Source: Dendrobium chrysotoxum (taxonomy: Eukaryota; Streptophyta; Magnoliopsida; Asparagales; Orchidaceae). Taken from it: DNA of 64,000 nt. Of the stretch, positions 54,001 to 58,724 are shown piece by piece. A program made the translations under genes and the position numbers. Below the pieces are notes generated by a model. The model was not told the DNA's origin and made no database searches. It saw only the letters and a program-made list of their open reading frames with translations. How positions within the stretch are numbered: position 1 is the stretch's first letter; every line of letters begins with the position of its first letter. The DNA lies in NCBI GenBank assembly GCA_019925795.1, contig CM034311.1:45913374-45977373 (forward strand). The letters run 5' to 3'.

Positions 54001-55878
54001 GAGGTTGGTGATGTCGACGTGAGTGGAGGTAGCGGCAGTAAGTCATTATGTGGGGTCACTAATGGGGTTGAACGATGGTAGTCATCACGGTGTCGTGGGT
54101 TTGCAAGCAAAGGTGACCATGAGGGTCGCAAGCAATGCAGACAAGGCCGATGAGGGTTGTGAGTGTCTTGATCATCATGGGTTATTAAGTGAAGGTGACG
54201 TGAACCTGATGTACAGTTTACGAGCACAAAGAGCGAAGGTAATGTGATGCATTTTGAAATCAGCTGATTTAATTTATCCAAGTTGCTCAAAAAGATACTT
54301 TGAATTTAGTTTATTCTAAACCAAACACTCAAAATATCAAAACCCCTGCATTTGAAATACATAATACTCAAAACTCCTACCAAATAGCCCCTTAATACCT
54401 TATAGGAGGAACCTAAGCCTCATAATATTGATGGATCCTGAATCTAATACCAAATCTGTGTTCTGGAAGTCACTCCCTCTAGTAAACCCTCTAAATGTAC
54501 AAGCAGCCAAATATACCATAAAACAGGAAGAACAACAGTCCCAACTATTCAGTTAAGGCCCTTACAATTAGCTGATGTTGAATAACTCAGCTTCAGCATC
54601 TGTATAGGCCCAAATGACTGACAAATACTCGAATGAAGCCCCATGTTACACGACTGGCCCTTCAGCCATACCAAAACACAATATCTATTAAATTACTATG
54701 ACTGTTCAAGCAAAAAAAGAATACTATAGCATTGAAAAGTGAAACATGAGCATAACTCTTCACGATATGGGTTTATATAGAATTTTTTCCAACAGAATGC
54801 TGTCATAAACTACACTTGAAAAATAAATTCGGATCAGCACTTACAATCCTGTTGAAGAGATCTCAACGTGGCCGAAAAATCTTACGGGAAAAATAACATC
54901 ATGCCGAGCAACCTCCCAAGGACTGAACTTCTGTCAAATTCATATCAGAGAGCATAGCTTGTTCATAAAAAGAAGATATTATTATGTATTTTGAAAGAAC
55001 TAATGCCGTGGAACATACCTCAAGCCAATCTTCAGCTACCTCTTCTTGTCCCTCTTTGGAAATCTTCTGCTTAAAAAGGCCATATCTATATCTCAAACCA
55101 TATCCCCAAGCAGGTAAGTTTAGAGTTGCCATTGAATCTAGAAAGCAAGATGCGAGCCTGCCCAAGCCTCCATTTCCTAGCGCAGCATCTTTCTCCTATA
55201 AATATTCAATTTACTTTAGTTTTATACTAGTAATTCACTATAAAGCAAACAAACGAAGTTGGAATGGAGACCCTTGAATAATAGAATGTAGAAGGCCATG
55301 ACGCAAGTAAAGCATTTGATGATAAGATGCACAAACCTTTTCTGCAATTTCTTCAATTTCATGCCCCAGTTTTTTCAAAGCATCGGCATATGCTCCTTGA
55401 ATGTCAAGGTTCCCAATAGCATTAGTAAGAGCACGGCCTTGTAAATATTCCATGGACAGGTAATAAGTCTGCTTGGGATCAAGCTTGTGAAAATGTAAGT
55501 ATGTATCATTCCATCTCTGCAATTGATAAAATTGGAGTCAAGGAAAGAAGAGACTGTTTTGTATGTTGGTATGCACGGAAACATGGAAAATTTCTACAAG
55601 AAACAAATAAACATAAAAATAATCAAATAGGTCCCTCCTCCCCATAACAAAGAAATTTAGATCACCTGAATCAGGTTGTCACGGACACTTAGCGCTGTGG
55701 CATAAAAAGCTTGCTCTGGATCAAACTTGAGCGGTGAAAAATGAGGGCTGTATTGAGCGTGGTAGACAATGTTGGAGGTAATTTCTGATGGCTGCTCGGC
55801 ACAGGGGTGAGCCACAGCGGGAAACTCTTTGCTGAGGCAGACAAGAGTAGATTCATTGTCCTTCTCCGTCAATGCCAT
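2662..55878 (-). CDS. PHS2: Cytosolic-type alpha-glucan phosphorylase gene, 12 exons, C-terminus outside window
   Basis: The product should catalyse reversible phosphorolysis of alpha-1,4-glucans to glucose-1-phosphate in the cytosol (family knowledge). Joined segments, all on the minus strand: 55878-55666, 55516-55337, 55195-55019, 54930-54845, 34583-34394, 34046-33954, 4922-4738, 4599-4482, 4398-4267, 3724-3506, 3384-3181, 2820-2662. Every junction keeps frame, giving 652 codons with no stop. Family landmarks appear in order: GNGGLGRLASC (exon 3), NDTHPTLAIPELM (exon 7), VKLVN and IMIGGKAF (exon 12), and KRIHEYKRQ (exon 11), which carries the phosphate-contact Lys/Arg/Lys. The large insertion of plastidic Pho1 enzymes is absent and no transit peptide is evident, so the cytosolic isoform is preferred. 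The family is about 840 residues long, so roughly 190 residues including the PLP lysine lie beyond the left edge or are lost. I infer an active gene from the intact frame and splice sites. Confidence 0.93.
3181..3384 (-). CDS. PHS2: Glucan phosphorylase exon 11
   Basis: The exon is 68 codons after acceptor TTGGCTCAG: FADNEELHAEWASAK, then SLFDIQIKRIHEYKRQLLN. The KR...K residues of this motif contact the cofactor phosphate and substrate phosphate in characterised phosphorylases (established knowledge). It ends LKRLK-type AAG|GTGTGT at 3180. Confidence 0.95.
3506..3724 (-). CDS. PHS2: Glucan phosphorylase exon 10
   Basis: The exon is 73 codons, phase 0. The acceptor is CCTTTTAG and the donor is CAA|GTACGT. 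It encodes VNGVAQLHSDILK, KFQNKTNGITPRRWLRFCN and LKGDAWITNLDLLSG. The last residues read G-L-C-Q where relatives have G-L-R-Q or G-L-R-K. This looks like a single CGT to TGT change, probably tolerated. Confidence 0.94.
4267..4398 (-). CDS. PHS2: Glucan phosphorylase exon 9
   Basis: The exon is 44 codons beginning FKAMVNSNH after a TTTTTTTTCAG acceptor. It passes through NPEKPVVRMANLCVVSSHT and ends ACA|GTAAGG. The first half is the variable linker of the family; the second half is conserved. Intron 8 is 83 bp. Confidence 0.94.
4482..4599 (-). CDS. PHS2: Glucan phosphorylase exon 8
   Basis: The exon is 118 nt after the acceptor CTCCAG. It encodes TIAYTNHTVLPEALEKWSQA and LLPRHMEIIEEIDKR, both strongly conserved, and ends AGG|GTATGA at 4481. 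Intron 7 is 138 bp. Confidence 0.95.
4738..4922 (-). CDS. PHS2: Glucan phosphorylase exon 7
   Basis: The exon is 185 nt beginning DIIARFKERK. It carries QWSEFPNKVAVQLNDTHPTL, whose NDTHP histidine is the conserved glucose-contact residue of the family. It then reads AIPELMRLLLDDEGLGWDEA. It ends TCA AG|GTGCAT, phase 2, and the codon is completed by G of exon 8 to give S-R. Confidence 0.95.
4923..5472. other. Intron sequence, nothing recognised
   Basis: This is the 3' end of intron 6, next to exon 7. It has no ORF with family resemblance and no clear repeat. It ends at the target duplication AGTAT of the next element. Confidence 0.5.
5478..6440 (+). mobile_element. Solo LTR of the TGATG...CATCA family
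   Basis: It begins TGATGAGGACATC, and the following 300 bp resemble 61238 onward (GGAATCGTAGATCGACGG.. / GAATCGTAGATCGATGG.., TATA-like CCTATATATGA, GAGAACTCTAGGAGAG). A C-rich leader with repeated GCCGCCGGCC-like words and A/T blocks follows. AGTAT flanks both sides (5473-5477, 6441-6445). The 3' end reads TCTCGA instead of CATCA, so that end is mutated or trimmed. Confidence 0.65.
6446..6664. other. Pre-insertion sequence, nothing recognised
   Basis: A short A/T-rich spacer. A 72-codon ORF (6531-6749) runs into the neighbouring LTR and has no family resemblance, so it is not called as a gene. Confidence 0.4.
6670..7270 (+). repeat. 5' LTR of the gene-capturing element
   Basis: 601 bp, TG...CA ends. 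The interior has repeated GGGAGGGAATTAGGAAG motifs and a probable promoter and R region near GGTCTATTTAAGGG (about 7017). It is very similar to the 3' LTR at 9876-10464. Confidence 0.9.
7290..7995 (+). pseudogene. Degenerate Ty3/gypsy gag leader
   Basis: It starts just after the primer site with a MAGRRVEVLE-like reading, corresponding to MADRRVKALK at 12990. It continues through a glycine/arginine-rich stretch also seen at 14780-15540 (GGGGxADHYxRxFxQ). The frame is broken by stops. It ends in RVRKLELRIIEDKKK, where the captured sequence begins. Confidence 0.75.
8000..9078 (+). pseudogene. Captured WEB-family (DUF827) coiled-coil gene fragment
   Basis: An intronless, frame-damaged reading shows long coiled coil of the WEB1/WEL type: KVQALVELEKAKEAVEELTK, LSKLKAAKLELRRIQKEFE, AKDIAAVQELL, LEETEAQINAIQKQMKEA, EETSLRNELESLKLQL and KLQKCKSELESAMLAKSKA. 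These resemble the order of plant WEB proteins, which act in chloroplast photorelocation (family knowledge). Several in-frame stops and a frame change show it is not a working gene. It lacks introns over more than 1 kb, which suggests capture from mRNA. Confidence 0.72.
9079..9766 (+). pseudogene. Captured KIN-4 (FRA1-type) kinesin C-terminal fragment
   Basis: The reading shows IKAQKVQLQHRVKQEAEQFR, QWKASREQELLQLRKEGRR, VLQRKTKEA, YEKQSQVRASLAEEI, MSPNAR, then SSGRWNQLRS and LQYMFNVAADARC. This succession is the coiled-coil and C-terminal tail of plant KIN-4/FRA1 kinesins, which guide cellulose-related vesicle transport. The motor domain is absent. Stops, a frame change and an internal deletion (KELEIMV joins two distant parts) make it a pseudogene. 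It follows the WEB fragment without any spacer. Confidence 0.85.
9767..9870 (+). pseudogene. Remnant of Ty3/gypsy RNase H start and Pol C-terminus
   Basis: NFNWGKAATQTFEQLKKAMT matches the start of the gypsy RNase H domain. It is followed directly by SFHLEDKVVGRG, the usual end of Pol just before the polypurine tract. Most of Pol is therefore deleted and only its two borders remain. Confidence 0.75.
9876..10464 (+). repeat. 3' LTR of the gene-capturing element
   Basis: 589 bp, TGATAGACC...GGCGTATCA. It contains a 14-G homopolymer at about 9909-9922 that is not in the 5' LTR. It is otherwise closely similar to 6670-7270. Confidence 0.9.
10470..10930. other. A/T-rich spacer, nothing recognised
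   Basis: There are no ORFs and no clear repeat. It lies between the GTTTC duplication and the start of the LINE similarity. Confidence 0.4.
10930..12534 (+). mobile_element. Decayed RTE-type LINE (endonuclease and start of RT)
   Basis: The broken reading frames give TWNVGSL-like and INILCIQEIKCVGQKANEI, NGRVG (endonuclease DxNGHVG site, here degenerate), NFALT, LFKKREAHIITYKN, DYFLIKQKDHLNCKDCKVIP, and later MYKLVKQRDRKSKNL. This order is that of the APE-like endonuclease and following linker of plant RTE LINEs. Many stops and A/T-biased substitutions indicate great age. The reverse-transcriptase core is missing because an LTR element abuts at 12535. Confidence 0.82.
12535..12959 (+). repeat. 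5' LTR, TGATACG subfamily
   Basis: 425 bp with TG...CA ends, inserted at the end of the LINE similarity. The next bases form an undamaged tRNA-Met primer binding site. Confidence 0.85.
12990..14480 (+). pseudogene. Ty3/gypsy gag-protease, frameshifted
   Basis: The reading starts MADRRVKALKEKLE and continues in shifting frames. In order these are a gag core (LKMLVFEGEDARWIYRVERYF, EYQERFELLSEHLRR, NFMKGLKPELKA), the zinc knuckle CFRCDEKFTSGHRC, and an aspartic-protease region (ATHNFISNQVVDKLGL, TRGFGVMTGTW). The catalytic D-S/T-G of the protease is missing: the text reads AILVATHNF, consistent with a small deletion. At least four frame changes or stops are present. Confidence 0.85.
14488..15835 (+). 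mobile_element. Second partial element: truncated LTR, gag leader, truncated 3' LTR
   Basis: A 5'-truncated LTR (14488-14746) matches the 3' half of the solo LTR at 32144-32706 and ends CCAAGACGCATCA. The primer-site variant TTAGTATCAGAGC follows. A gag leader with stops corresponds to that in the element at 6670. The Pol end (ACCTTGAGGACAATG) and purine tract TTGGGGAGAAAG precede a new LTR start, TGATACGCC, at 15799, which is soon lost. The interior contains a 153-bp tandem duplication (about 15085-15390). Confidence 0.8.
15836..16611. other. No gene seen
   Basis: Mixed sequence with two related lines, CTCTCTAATTCAAGGTTGAG and CTCTCTCATTCAAGGTTGGG (about 16125-16200). Nothing is identifiable; it may be damaged 3' LTR or flank. 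Confidence 0.35.
17700..17915 (+). repeat. Irregular repeats of GCTGTCCAGA
   Basis: GCTGTCCAGA, GCTGTCCAAA, TTGTCCAGA, GCTGTCCGGA and similar words recur at 25-45 bp spacing. There is no convincing protein. It may mark the start of the inserted 13-kb repeat. Confidence 0.5.
18950..19240 (+). repeat. Three diverged ~100-bp tandem units around GGTTGAGATCTACGTCAACA
   Basis: TTTGAAATTAACCCCTCCGG, TTTGAAATTGATCCATTCGG and GTTGGAGTTAACCCCTTCGG are each followed by TTGAGATCT(A/G)C. The first and third continue into GTCAACACGG-like text. Confidence 0.7.
19560..19925 (+). repeat. CCTAGGATC-rich short tandem repeats
   Basis: CCCTAGGAT(C/T) and GATCAATC words alternate at short spacing. It has no coding character. 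Confidence 0.65.
20346..21130 (+). repeat. 157-bp satellite, about five units, rich in TTGACC
   Basis: GGTTGACCAAGTCAACC, itself nearly palindromic, starts at 20499, 20656 and 20814, with GGTTGACCAGGTCAAC at 20971 and a looser copy at 20346. Spacing is 153-158 bp. Each unit also holds AGGTCATTTTGACCAAATGA-like text and CCAGACC. Confidence 0.88.
22280..22307. repeat. Perfect 11-bp inverted repeat
   Basis: GGACCGTTGAT, a 6-base spacer GTCCCG, then ATCAACGGTCC. It lies in a GC-richer stretch upstream of a (TA)n run (about 22485-22503), in what may be the leader of the large repeat. Confidence 0.75.
22500..25000. other. A/T-rich stretch without genes
   Basis: Long A/T-rich sequence dominated by TTAAAT and AATTAA words. 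I see no ORF and no family resemblance. Confidence 0.5.
25000..27620. other. Repeat interior, nothing recognised
   Basis: Mixed sequence. A few long-word echoes are visible, for example CATTTGGAGATCTAAATTAGG / CATTTGGATATCCAGACC near 25790-25890, after similar GGGGAGAGTTCC and GGGGGAGTTTC text. No gene is seen. Confidence 0.4.
27628..27835 (+). repeat. Two tandem units around CATCCTTAGAYGTCACGT
   Basis: ACATCCTTAGATGTCACGTA ... CTCGCCGGGGCCCGTGCGGG and GCATCCTTAGACGTCACGTG ... CTCGTCGGGGCTCATGAGGG are about 150 bp apart. Both are followed by GTTT and by text that ends in GGGGCATTTT or similar. Confidence 0.7.
28873..29254 (+). other. Array of five hairpins with compensatory stem changes
   Basis: Each unit has a 6-7-bp stem closing an A-rich loop. 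28873-28891 is CACACT/AGCGTG (one mismatch). 28939-28959 is CCACGTC/GACGTGG. 29049-29066 is CGTGCT/AGCACG. 29117-29135 is CACGCT/AGCGTA (one mismatch). 29230-29248 is CACGCT/AGCGTG. Loops are AGAGAAA, ATAGAAA or AAGAAA. Outer CCCA/TGGG, TGT/ACA and GCC/GGC pairs extend three of them. Because stems differ but still pair, I infer selection, or past selection, on RNA or single-strand structure. Confidence 0.75.
29365..29535. repeat. Pyrimidine-rich low-complexity tract
   Basis: Runs of T and C with short interruptions. The apparent 78-codon ORF (Phe/Leu/Ser-rich) is an effect of composition. Confidence 0.7.
30026..30096. repeat. (CT)n microsatellite, about 35 units
   Basis: Uninterrupted CT dinucleotides. 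Confidence 0.97.
30880..31083 (+). pseudogene. Degenerate copy of the TE-encoded small protein
   Basis: The frame beginning GAC at 30901 reads DHGFIYNDHRQVDILNSPFF, then NVEEYVERIVFTLAAAI, and stops at 31081. It aligns in order with the intact ORF at 62346-62657 (DHSLVMDEQGRVIILESPFF, NVGDYVNRIIYLLALSL). No ATG is present at the matching start; the base triplet there reads GTG. The proline-rich and membrane segments are lost. Confidence 0.75.
31465..32138. other. No gene; several ATTTCAGCAAACA-like words
   Basis: Between 31620 and 31980 the phrase (A)TTTCAGCAAACA recurs irregularly. No coding potential is recognised. Confidence 0.45.
32144..32706 (+). mobile_element. Solo LTR of the GACGCATCA subfamily
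   Basis: It ends CTTCCAAGACGCATCA, as in 14488-14746, and contains four diverged copies of TTAGGRAAGTTTTATTTAGGGAAAG-type text. It is flanked by perfect TATTG (32139-32143, 32707-32711). The start TGCATTCTG differs from the usual TGATACG. Confidence 0.82.
32712..33953. other. Intron 6 upstream end, nothing recognised
   Basis: No gene or clear TE. The phosphorylase exon 6 follows at 33954 on the minus strand. Confidence 0.45.
33954..34046 (-). CDS. PHS2: Glucan phosphorylase exon 6 (GC donor)
   Basis: This exon holds 31 codons after the acceptor CATCTTAG: ICAVLYPGDTTENG, then RLKQQFFLCSASLQ. The length and sequence match the family exactly. The last codon CAG is followed by GCAAGC instead of GT, so this exon uses a GC splice donor (33953-33952). 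Intron 5 upstream is 347 bp. Confidence 0.93.
34394..34583 (-). CDS. PHS2: Glucan phosphorylase exon 5
   Basis: The exon is 190 nt and completes the codon split with exon 4, reading G-F-RKW then VGGEVLQALAYDIPIPGY. Also visible are SLRLWDAKA and FQFNDGQYESAA, and it ends at KAQQ|GTATTC. The acceptor region reads CTAGCAG, so both the TAG and CAG sites keep frame. CAG was chosen because it gives the family length here. With TAG, the exon starts at 34586 and adds a serine. Confidence 0.93.
34590..37253. other. Intron 4 sequence, possible LTR remnant
   Basis: This holds an A/T-rich tract (35700-35960), then a C/T-rich leader-like stretch (36290-36780) ending in a donor-like AAGGGTAAGTC. At about 37050 there is GGGGTGTGACA, a common plant LTR end. 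A start and target duplication could not be matched, so no element is called. Confidence 0.35.
37530..39832 (-). pseudogene. hAT transposase with one nonsense codon and a frame break
   Basis: The ATG at 39832 starts MSSAAGGSG. A BED-type zinc finger follows (CNYCGGTYKGSYSRMKAHLL), then a DUF659-type catalytic part (LMCDGWTDPQRRPLINF, VITDNAP, TPCVVHTLNLALKN). The hAT C-terminal dimerisation motif is CCERNWSTYSFIQSMKRNKI, then AKDLVYVHTNLRLLSR. A TAA at 39023-39025 interrupts the same frame (CEG-stop-YKDK). A second break at about 38238-38145 is either a short intron with donor AG|GTACAT or a frameshift. The element is otherwise well preserved. In active elements this protein cuts and rejoins DNA at the inverted repeats. 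Confidence 0.88.
39995..40155. repeat. ACTAAAGCGCA tandem array with inverted partner, inside the hAT
   Basis: About eight direct copies of (C/A)CTAAAGCGCA at 10-11 bp (39995-40090) are followed by inverted text TGCACTTTAGTTGC and GCTGCGCTTTAGTTGCGCTT (40115-40155). It can fold into a large hairpin and lies upstream of the transposase start. Confidence 0.85.
40713..43107. other. Intron 4 sequence, no gene seen
   Basis: Moderately A/T-rich. A few short ORFs have no family resemblance. It is presumably older, unrecognisable repeat. Confidence 0.4.
43113..43535 (+). mobile_element. Solo LTR of the TGATACGCC family
   Basis: 423 bp, TGATACGCC...AAGACGTATTA. It is flanked by perfect GGTTA (43108-43112, 43536-43540). 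It shares the GTGAGAGAACTGATCTACCTC and CGAATTGTATATCACTTGTA stretches with the LTRs at 6670 and 32144. Confidence 0.88.
43688..45609 (+). mobile_element. Solo LTR, TGTAA...TTACA family (Ty3/gypsy-like), 1.92 kb
   Basis: It begins TGTAATATCCGAAG and ends GGGGTGTTACA, typical plant gypsy ends. It is flanked by GTTAC (43683-43687) and GTTAA (45610-45614). The interior has a splice-donor-like AAGGTAAGCAC near 44290 and the text GGGACCCCTAAAGAGGC / GGGACCTCT near 45030. There is no gag or pol. Confidence 0.8.
45617..48117 (-). mobile_element. Compact LTR element: two LTRs around a 75-bp interior
   Basis: On the minus strand LTR1 is 48117-46822 and LTR2 is 46746-45617. Both start TAATG(T/C)GGA(C/T)ATT and end (G)TTCTACATCA. 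The 75-bp interior starts TTTGATATCAGAG, a variant tRNA-Met primer site, and ends with the purine-containing CCGGGAGAA. The target duplication is CTGTA (48122-48118) and CTTTA (45616-45612). Both LTRs carry CCGCAGGAAGCRTCCGGRCT, as at 16940. No coding sequence is present. Confidence 0.82.
48123..51194. other. Intron 4 sequence, no gene seen
   Basis: Only short ORFs are present, without family resemblance. A perfect 24-bp tandem duplication of GAAGAAGAACATGTAGAATG-type text lies at about 50929-50976. Confidence 0.4.
51200..53377 (-). mobile_element. Solo LTR, TGTAA...TGACA type, 2.18 kb
   Basis: On the minus strand it starts TGTAATAACTCGAACC and ends GGGCCAGGTCGTGACA. Flanks on the plus strand are GGGTA (51195-51199) and AGGTA (53378-53382). 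It has a purine-rich region and a GAGGTGAGTTT donor-like site about 470 bp from the start, a layout similar to 43688-45609. Confidence 0.8.
53815..54391. mobile_element. Possible Tourist-like MITE
   Basis: The ends GGGGTTGTTTGTTTG and, reverse-complemented, GGGGCTATTTGGTAGG resemble the GGGGCTGTTTGG ends of plant MITEs. Inside, GTATTTGAAA-type and TTTAGAATAAAC-type text is mirrored. The target duplication is not clear. Confidence 0.5.
54845..54930 (-). CDS. PHS2: Glucan phosphorylase exon 4
   Basis: This exon is 86 nt, too short to stand out as an ORF. It is recognised by KFSPWEVARHDVIFPVRFFG, read after the acceptor TTTGACAG. The donor is ATT|GTAAGT (GT at 54844-54843), which leaves two bases of a split codon. 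The next exon is 20.3 kb away, so this is the upstream border of intron 4. Confidence 0.93.
55019..55195 (-). CDS. PHS2: Glucan phosphorylase exon 3
   Basis: The exon is 59 codons, phase 0. The acceptor TTTATAG ends at 55196 and the donor is GAG|GTATGT. It encodes EKDAALGNGGLGRLASCFLD and LRYRYGLFKQ, the glycine-rich substrate-pocket region of the family. It ends at DWLE, directly before the KFSPWE motif of the next exon. Intron 2 is 141 bp. Confidence 0.95.
55337..55516 (-). CDS. PHS2: Glucan phosphorylase exon 2
   Basis: The exon is 60 codons, phase 0 at both ends. The acceptor is ATTGCAG (ends 55517) and the donor is AAG|GTTTGT (GT at 55336-55335). It encodes the conserved segments DPKQTYYLSMEYLQGRAL and NAIGNL, in the N-terminal phosphorylase domain. 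Intron 1 is 149 bp. Confidence 0.95.
55666..55878 (-). CDS. PHS2: Glucan phosphorylase exon 1 (start codon)
   Basis: This exon holds 71 codons beginning with ATG at 55878. It includes the conserved block NIVYHAQYSPHFSPLKF and ends ...DNLIQ at CAG, followed by GT (55665-55664). The N-terminal part before NIVYH is variable in the family, as expected for a cytosolic enzyme. The reading frame stays open upstream of this ATG for about 20 codons, back to a pyrimidine-rich AG at 55937-55936. An upstream spliced exon or leader intron is therefore possible. Confidence 0.92.
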
Positions 55879-56440
55879 TAAAAATAGTGGGGAGCTCTGC
55901 AGGTATGGTAATTTAACGTCAAGAGAACCCTCTAACTAAAAACCAAAAAAGTGTGTTAACTGAGTCTAGTTTATGACTAAACACCATCATACAGAAAGTG
56001 AAGGCATTGATGCCTTGCCAAATAAAATTTACAGGAAGGAAAATAATTAAAAACCTGGCTGAAAAAAAAAAAAAAAAAGAACCGACATACTGAAATGGTA
56101 TACTATTTAAGAAAGGATTTAAAAAAAAATCAGTTTAAATCCCGCCAATTAGGTTTTTGAGATATTAAATCCTACTGTCAGTCCTGTCAAATAGTTTTTT
56201 TTTCTTTTTCAATGATATTGTTTTGATATATCACGTCTGTAAACCTACATACCATCATACAACAATAGGAAAAATTAGTACGTCTTAACACCGCACGTAG
56301 AGCTAGGTGTGAATAAATCAAAGTACGCAGCTGCACACTTGCAATATATGCACGTAGTTTTACATACAGTTTTCGAATGTAATGATTTCTCTTGCAATTG
56401 GAGGCATTCATATCTTGCCTAGTGTTGGCTCAAGAAAAAC
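55879..56440 (-). promoter_or_regulatory. Probable 5' leader and promoter region of the phosphorylase gene
   Basis: This is the sequence immediately upstream of the ATG. It has a pyrimidine-rich tract ending in AG at 55936, possibly a leader-intron acceptor, plus A/T-rich stretches including a long A-run near 56065. No convincing TATA box could be fixed. The assignment rests on position only. Confidence 0.4.
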
Positions 56441-56499
56441 GACGCGACGACATGAATCCCGCTTTGCAAACATAGGATTCCATTCCCCTTGAGTCAGAT

Positions 56500-56920
56500 T
56501 GTAGTTAACAATATTTCCCTGAGAGTAGGATTAGGGTTTAATTAAATCTGGGTCCTTACTTCCCATGAGCGCAAGCGCTCATAGTTAATTAGAGAACTCT
56601 TGATTAAGAATGAGTAATTTTAGGTGTTTTAGTCTCAGTTTGAGGGGGGGCGGAGGGGGGGGGGGGGAGGGAATGGAGGTAAACTCGATCAAGATCTCAT
56701 GGTTCCATTGTCCCGGGTATACGAGAATTTGAATAGTAGTCATGGATTGCATCCTCTCAGGGATCTCGGGTAAACTGAAGCGGTTAGATGTAAGTTGATT
56801 TAGTTTACGTTTGAAAAATAAGGTTTGGGGTTTACATCTATTAGAATACCCGGAAGTTTAGTTTGGATTGGAATTGATAACTTCGTTTAGAAGTTACCAA
56901 GATGTTTAAATTGAAGCGGG
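56500..56920 (+). repeat. Copy of the large unclassified repeat
   Basis: A G-rich run at 56643-56670 is followed by AACTCGATCAAGATCTCATG and GTTCCATTGTCCC. This corresponds to 18330-18380 (GAGCTCGATCAAGATCCCATG, GTTCCGTCGTCCC). Confidence 0.6.
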
Positions 56921-57620
56921 TCTTACGACTTCTCCTAGAAGTATCCTGGGTGTTTGAATTTGGGTTGAGACTTACAGCTTTTATTGAAAGTAGCCCGTAA
57001 AATGGGTCTTACATATTCTATTAGAAGTAACCCATTTGTGGGTCTTACAACTTAGCCCTATAAACTAAGATGCCTATTATTTTTGTTTGTTTGTTTGTAT
57101 TTTAGGGTCTTGCAATTTATTTAGCAATTTTCCTCACGTGTGGGTCTTATGACTTCACTTAGACGTTGCCCGTTAGCAGTCTTACAATCTAGCCCTATAG
57201 GCTAAGCTGCCCATTGATTTTGATTTAATTTGAAAGTTTAATATCTCTTAGGAGTTTCTCTCAAATAATAGGTCTTACAACTTCTGTTGGAAGATACCTG
57301 AAAATGAGTCTTACAACCTAACCCTTTAGACTAAGATGCTTATTGGTTTTAGTTGACAGTCTTACAATCTAGCCCTATAAGCTAAGCTGCCCATTGATTT
57401 TGATTTAATTTGAAAGTTTAATATCTCTTAGGAGTTTCTCTCAAATAATAGGTCTTACAACTTCTTTTGGAAGATACCTGAAAATGAGTCTTACAACCTA
57501 ACCCTTTAGACTAAGATGCTTATTGGTTTTAGTTGACAGGTCTTACGACTCCTTTTAGAAGTTGCCTGAAAGTGTTTATAGGACTTACTGCTTCTCTTTG
57601 GAAGTAGCCTGTTTGTTTGT
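56920..57620 (+). repeat. GGTCTTACRACTTCT repeat array with a 180-bp tandem duplication
   Basis: GGTCTTAC(G/A)ACTT... and AGCCCTATA(G/A)RCTAAG words recur every 60-100 bp. Within it, 57177-57356 and 57357-57536 are nearly identical 180-bp units starting CAGTCTTACAATCTAGCCCT. The near identity marks a recent event. Confidence 0.88.
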
Positions 57621-58700
57621 TTTAGTGTAGATTAGACTTTTACCTGTAGGTAATTTAGTTTGTAGTTGTTTGCTAGCTTGACACTAGACCTTTAGCTTTC
57701 AGTTGTTTATTAGCCTGACACTGGTGTTTTTACAACAGTAGTTTCACTTCCTGCTTTAGTAGTTCAGTACTTTTCCCTACTCTTTTGGACAGTACAGTAG
57801 TTTAATTCACAAAACCTATTTTTCTTTCTTGCAATAGTACCCTACTTTACTTTCTGTACCGTACTTTGTTTTTTTATACTAATACCCTGCTTTTTTCTTT
57901 TAGTACCATAGTTTAGTGTAGCACTTGTTCTTTTCTTGCCTTAGCAATTTAATTTCAAATGCTAATGAATTTTATTTACTTGTTTGCAAGAACTTGTGTT
58001 CTTTTGGAGTTCGCACAGGAGAGACTTTGGAGAGCTTTGAGGAGCATTGGAGAGCTTGCAGAGGTGCAATGGAGATATTTTCTTTGGTTTGAGTCGTAGA
58101 TTTAGGAGTGTGATTTCAGTGTAGCTTGTACTTTAGAATTGATTAGTGGAAAAATATTTTTTTTTGCATTTAAAAGAAACTTCTCACTAGAGTGGCTCCC
58201 TCCACATTAATTGATTAACTAATTAATTTAATTAATTAAAATTTTAATTTTAATCAACCAATTAATCAATTCAAATTTCATTGCTCTCGAATTTTAAATG
58301 CTCTCAGATTTTAATTGCTCTCGAATTTTTAAATTAATCAACCAATAAATTTTAATTAATATCAATTAATGTTAATTACTTAATTTCAATCAATTAATTT
58401 GGTTTAAATTAATTAATTCTAATAACTAATGAATTTTCATTAATTAATTATAATTAATTAATTAATTAATTTTAATTAATTTCAATCAATTGATTAATTT
58501 CAAAAAATTGATTAATTTTGATTAACCAATTTGATTTTAATTAATTAACTTTAATTAATCAATTAATTTTCATTAATTGATTAATTTTCATTAATTAATT
58601 TTATTTCAACTAATTATTTTTCATTAATTAATTTTAATTAAATTTAATCAGGTGGTTAATCAATTAAAATTTAAACTTAATTACTCTCCAATTGAGTAAT
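57620..58700. other. A/T-rich stretch, mostly TTAATTAATT words
   Basis: No gene. From 58200 to 58680 the sequence is nearly all TTAATT and ATCAATTAAT words. Confidence 0.5.
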
Positions 58701-58724
58701 TTTTTGAGGTAATTTGGGCAGCCT

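Larger units (their letters stand above)
34584..54844 (-). other. Glucan phosphorylase intron 4, 20.3 kb, transposon-filled
   Basis: This intron lies between the GTAAGT donor at 54844 and the acceptor cluster at 34584-34590. It contains a hAT transposon, three solo LTRs, one compact LTR element and a possible MITE, separated by sequence without recognisable genes. The two flanking exons join into one frame, so this is a retained intron and not a gene break. Confidence 0.9.

Noticed and set aside
54984..55277. 97-codon plus-strand ORF
   Set aside because: It is antisense to phosphorylase exon 3.
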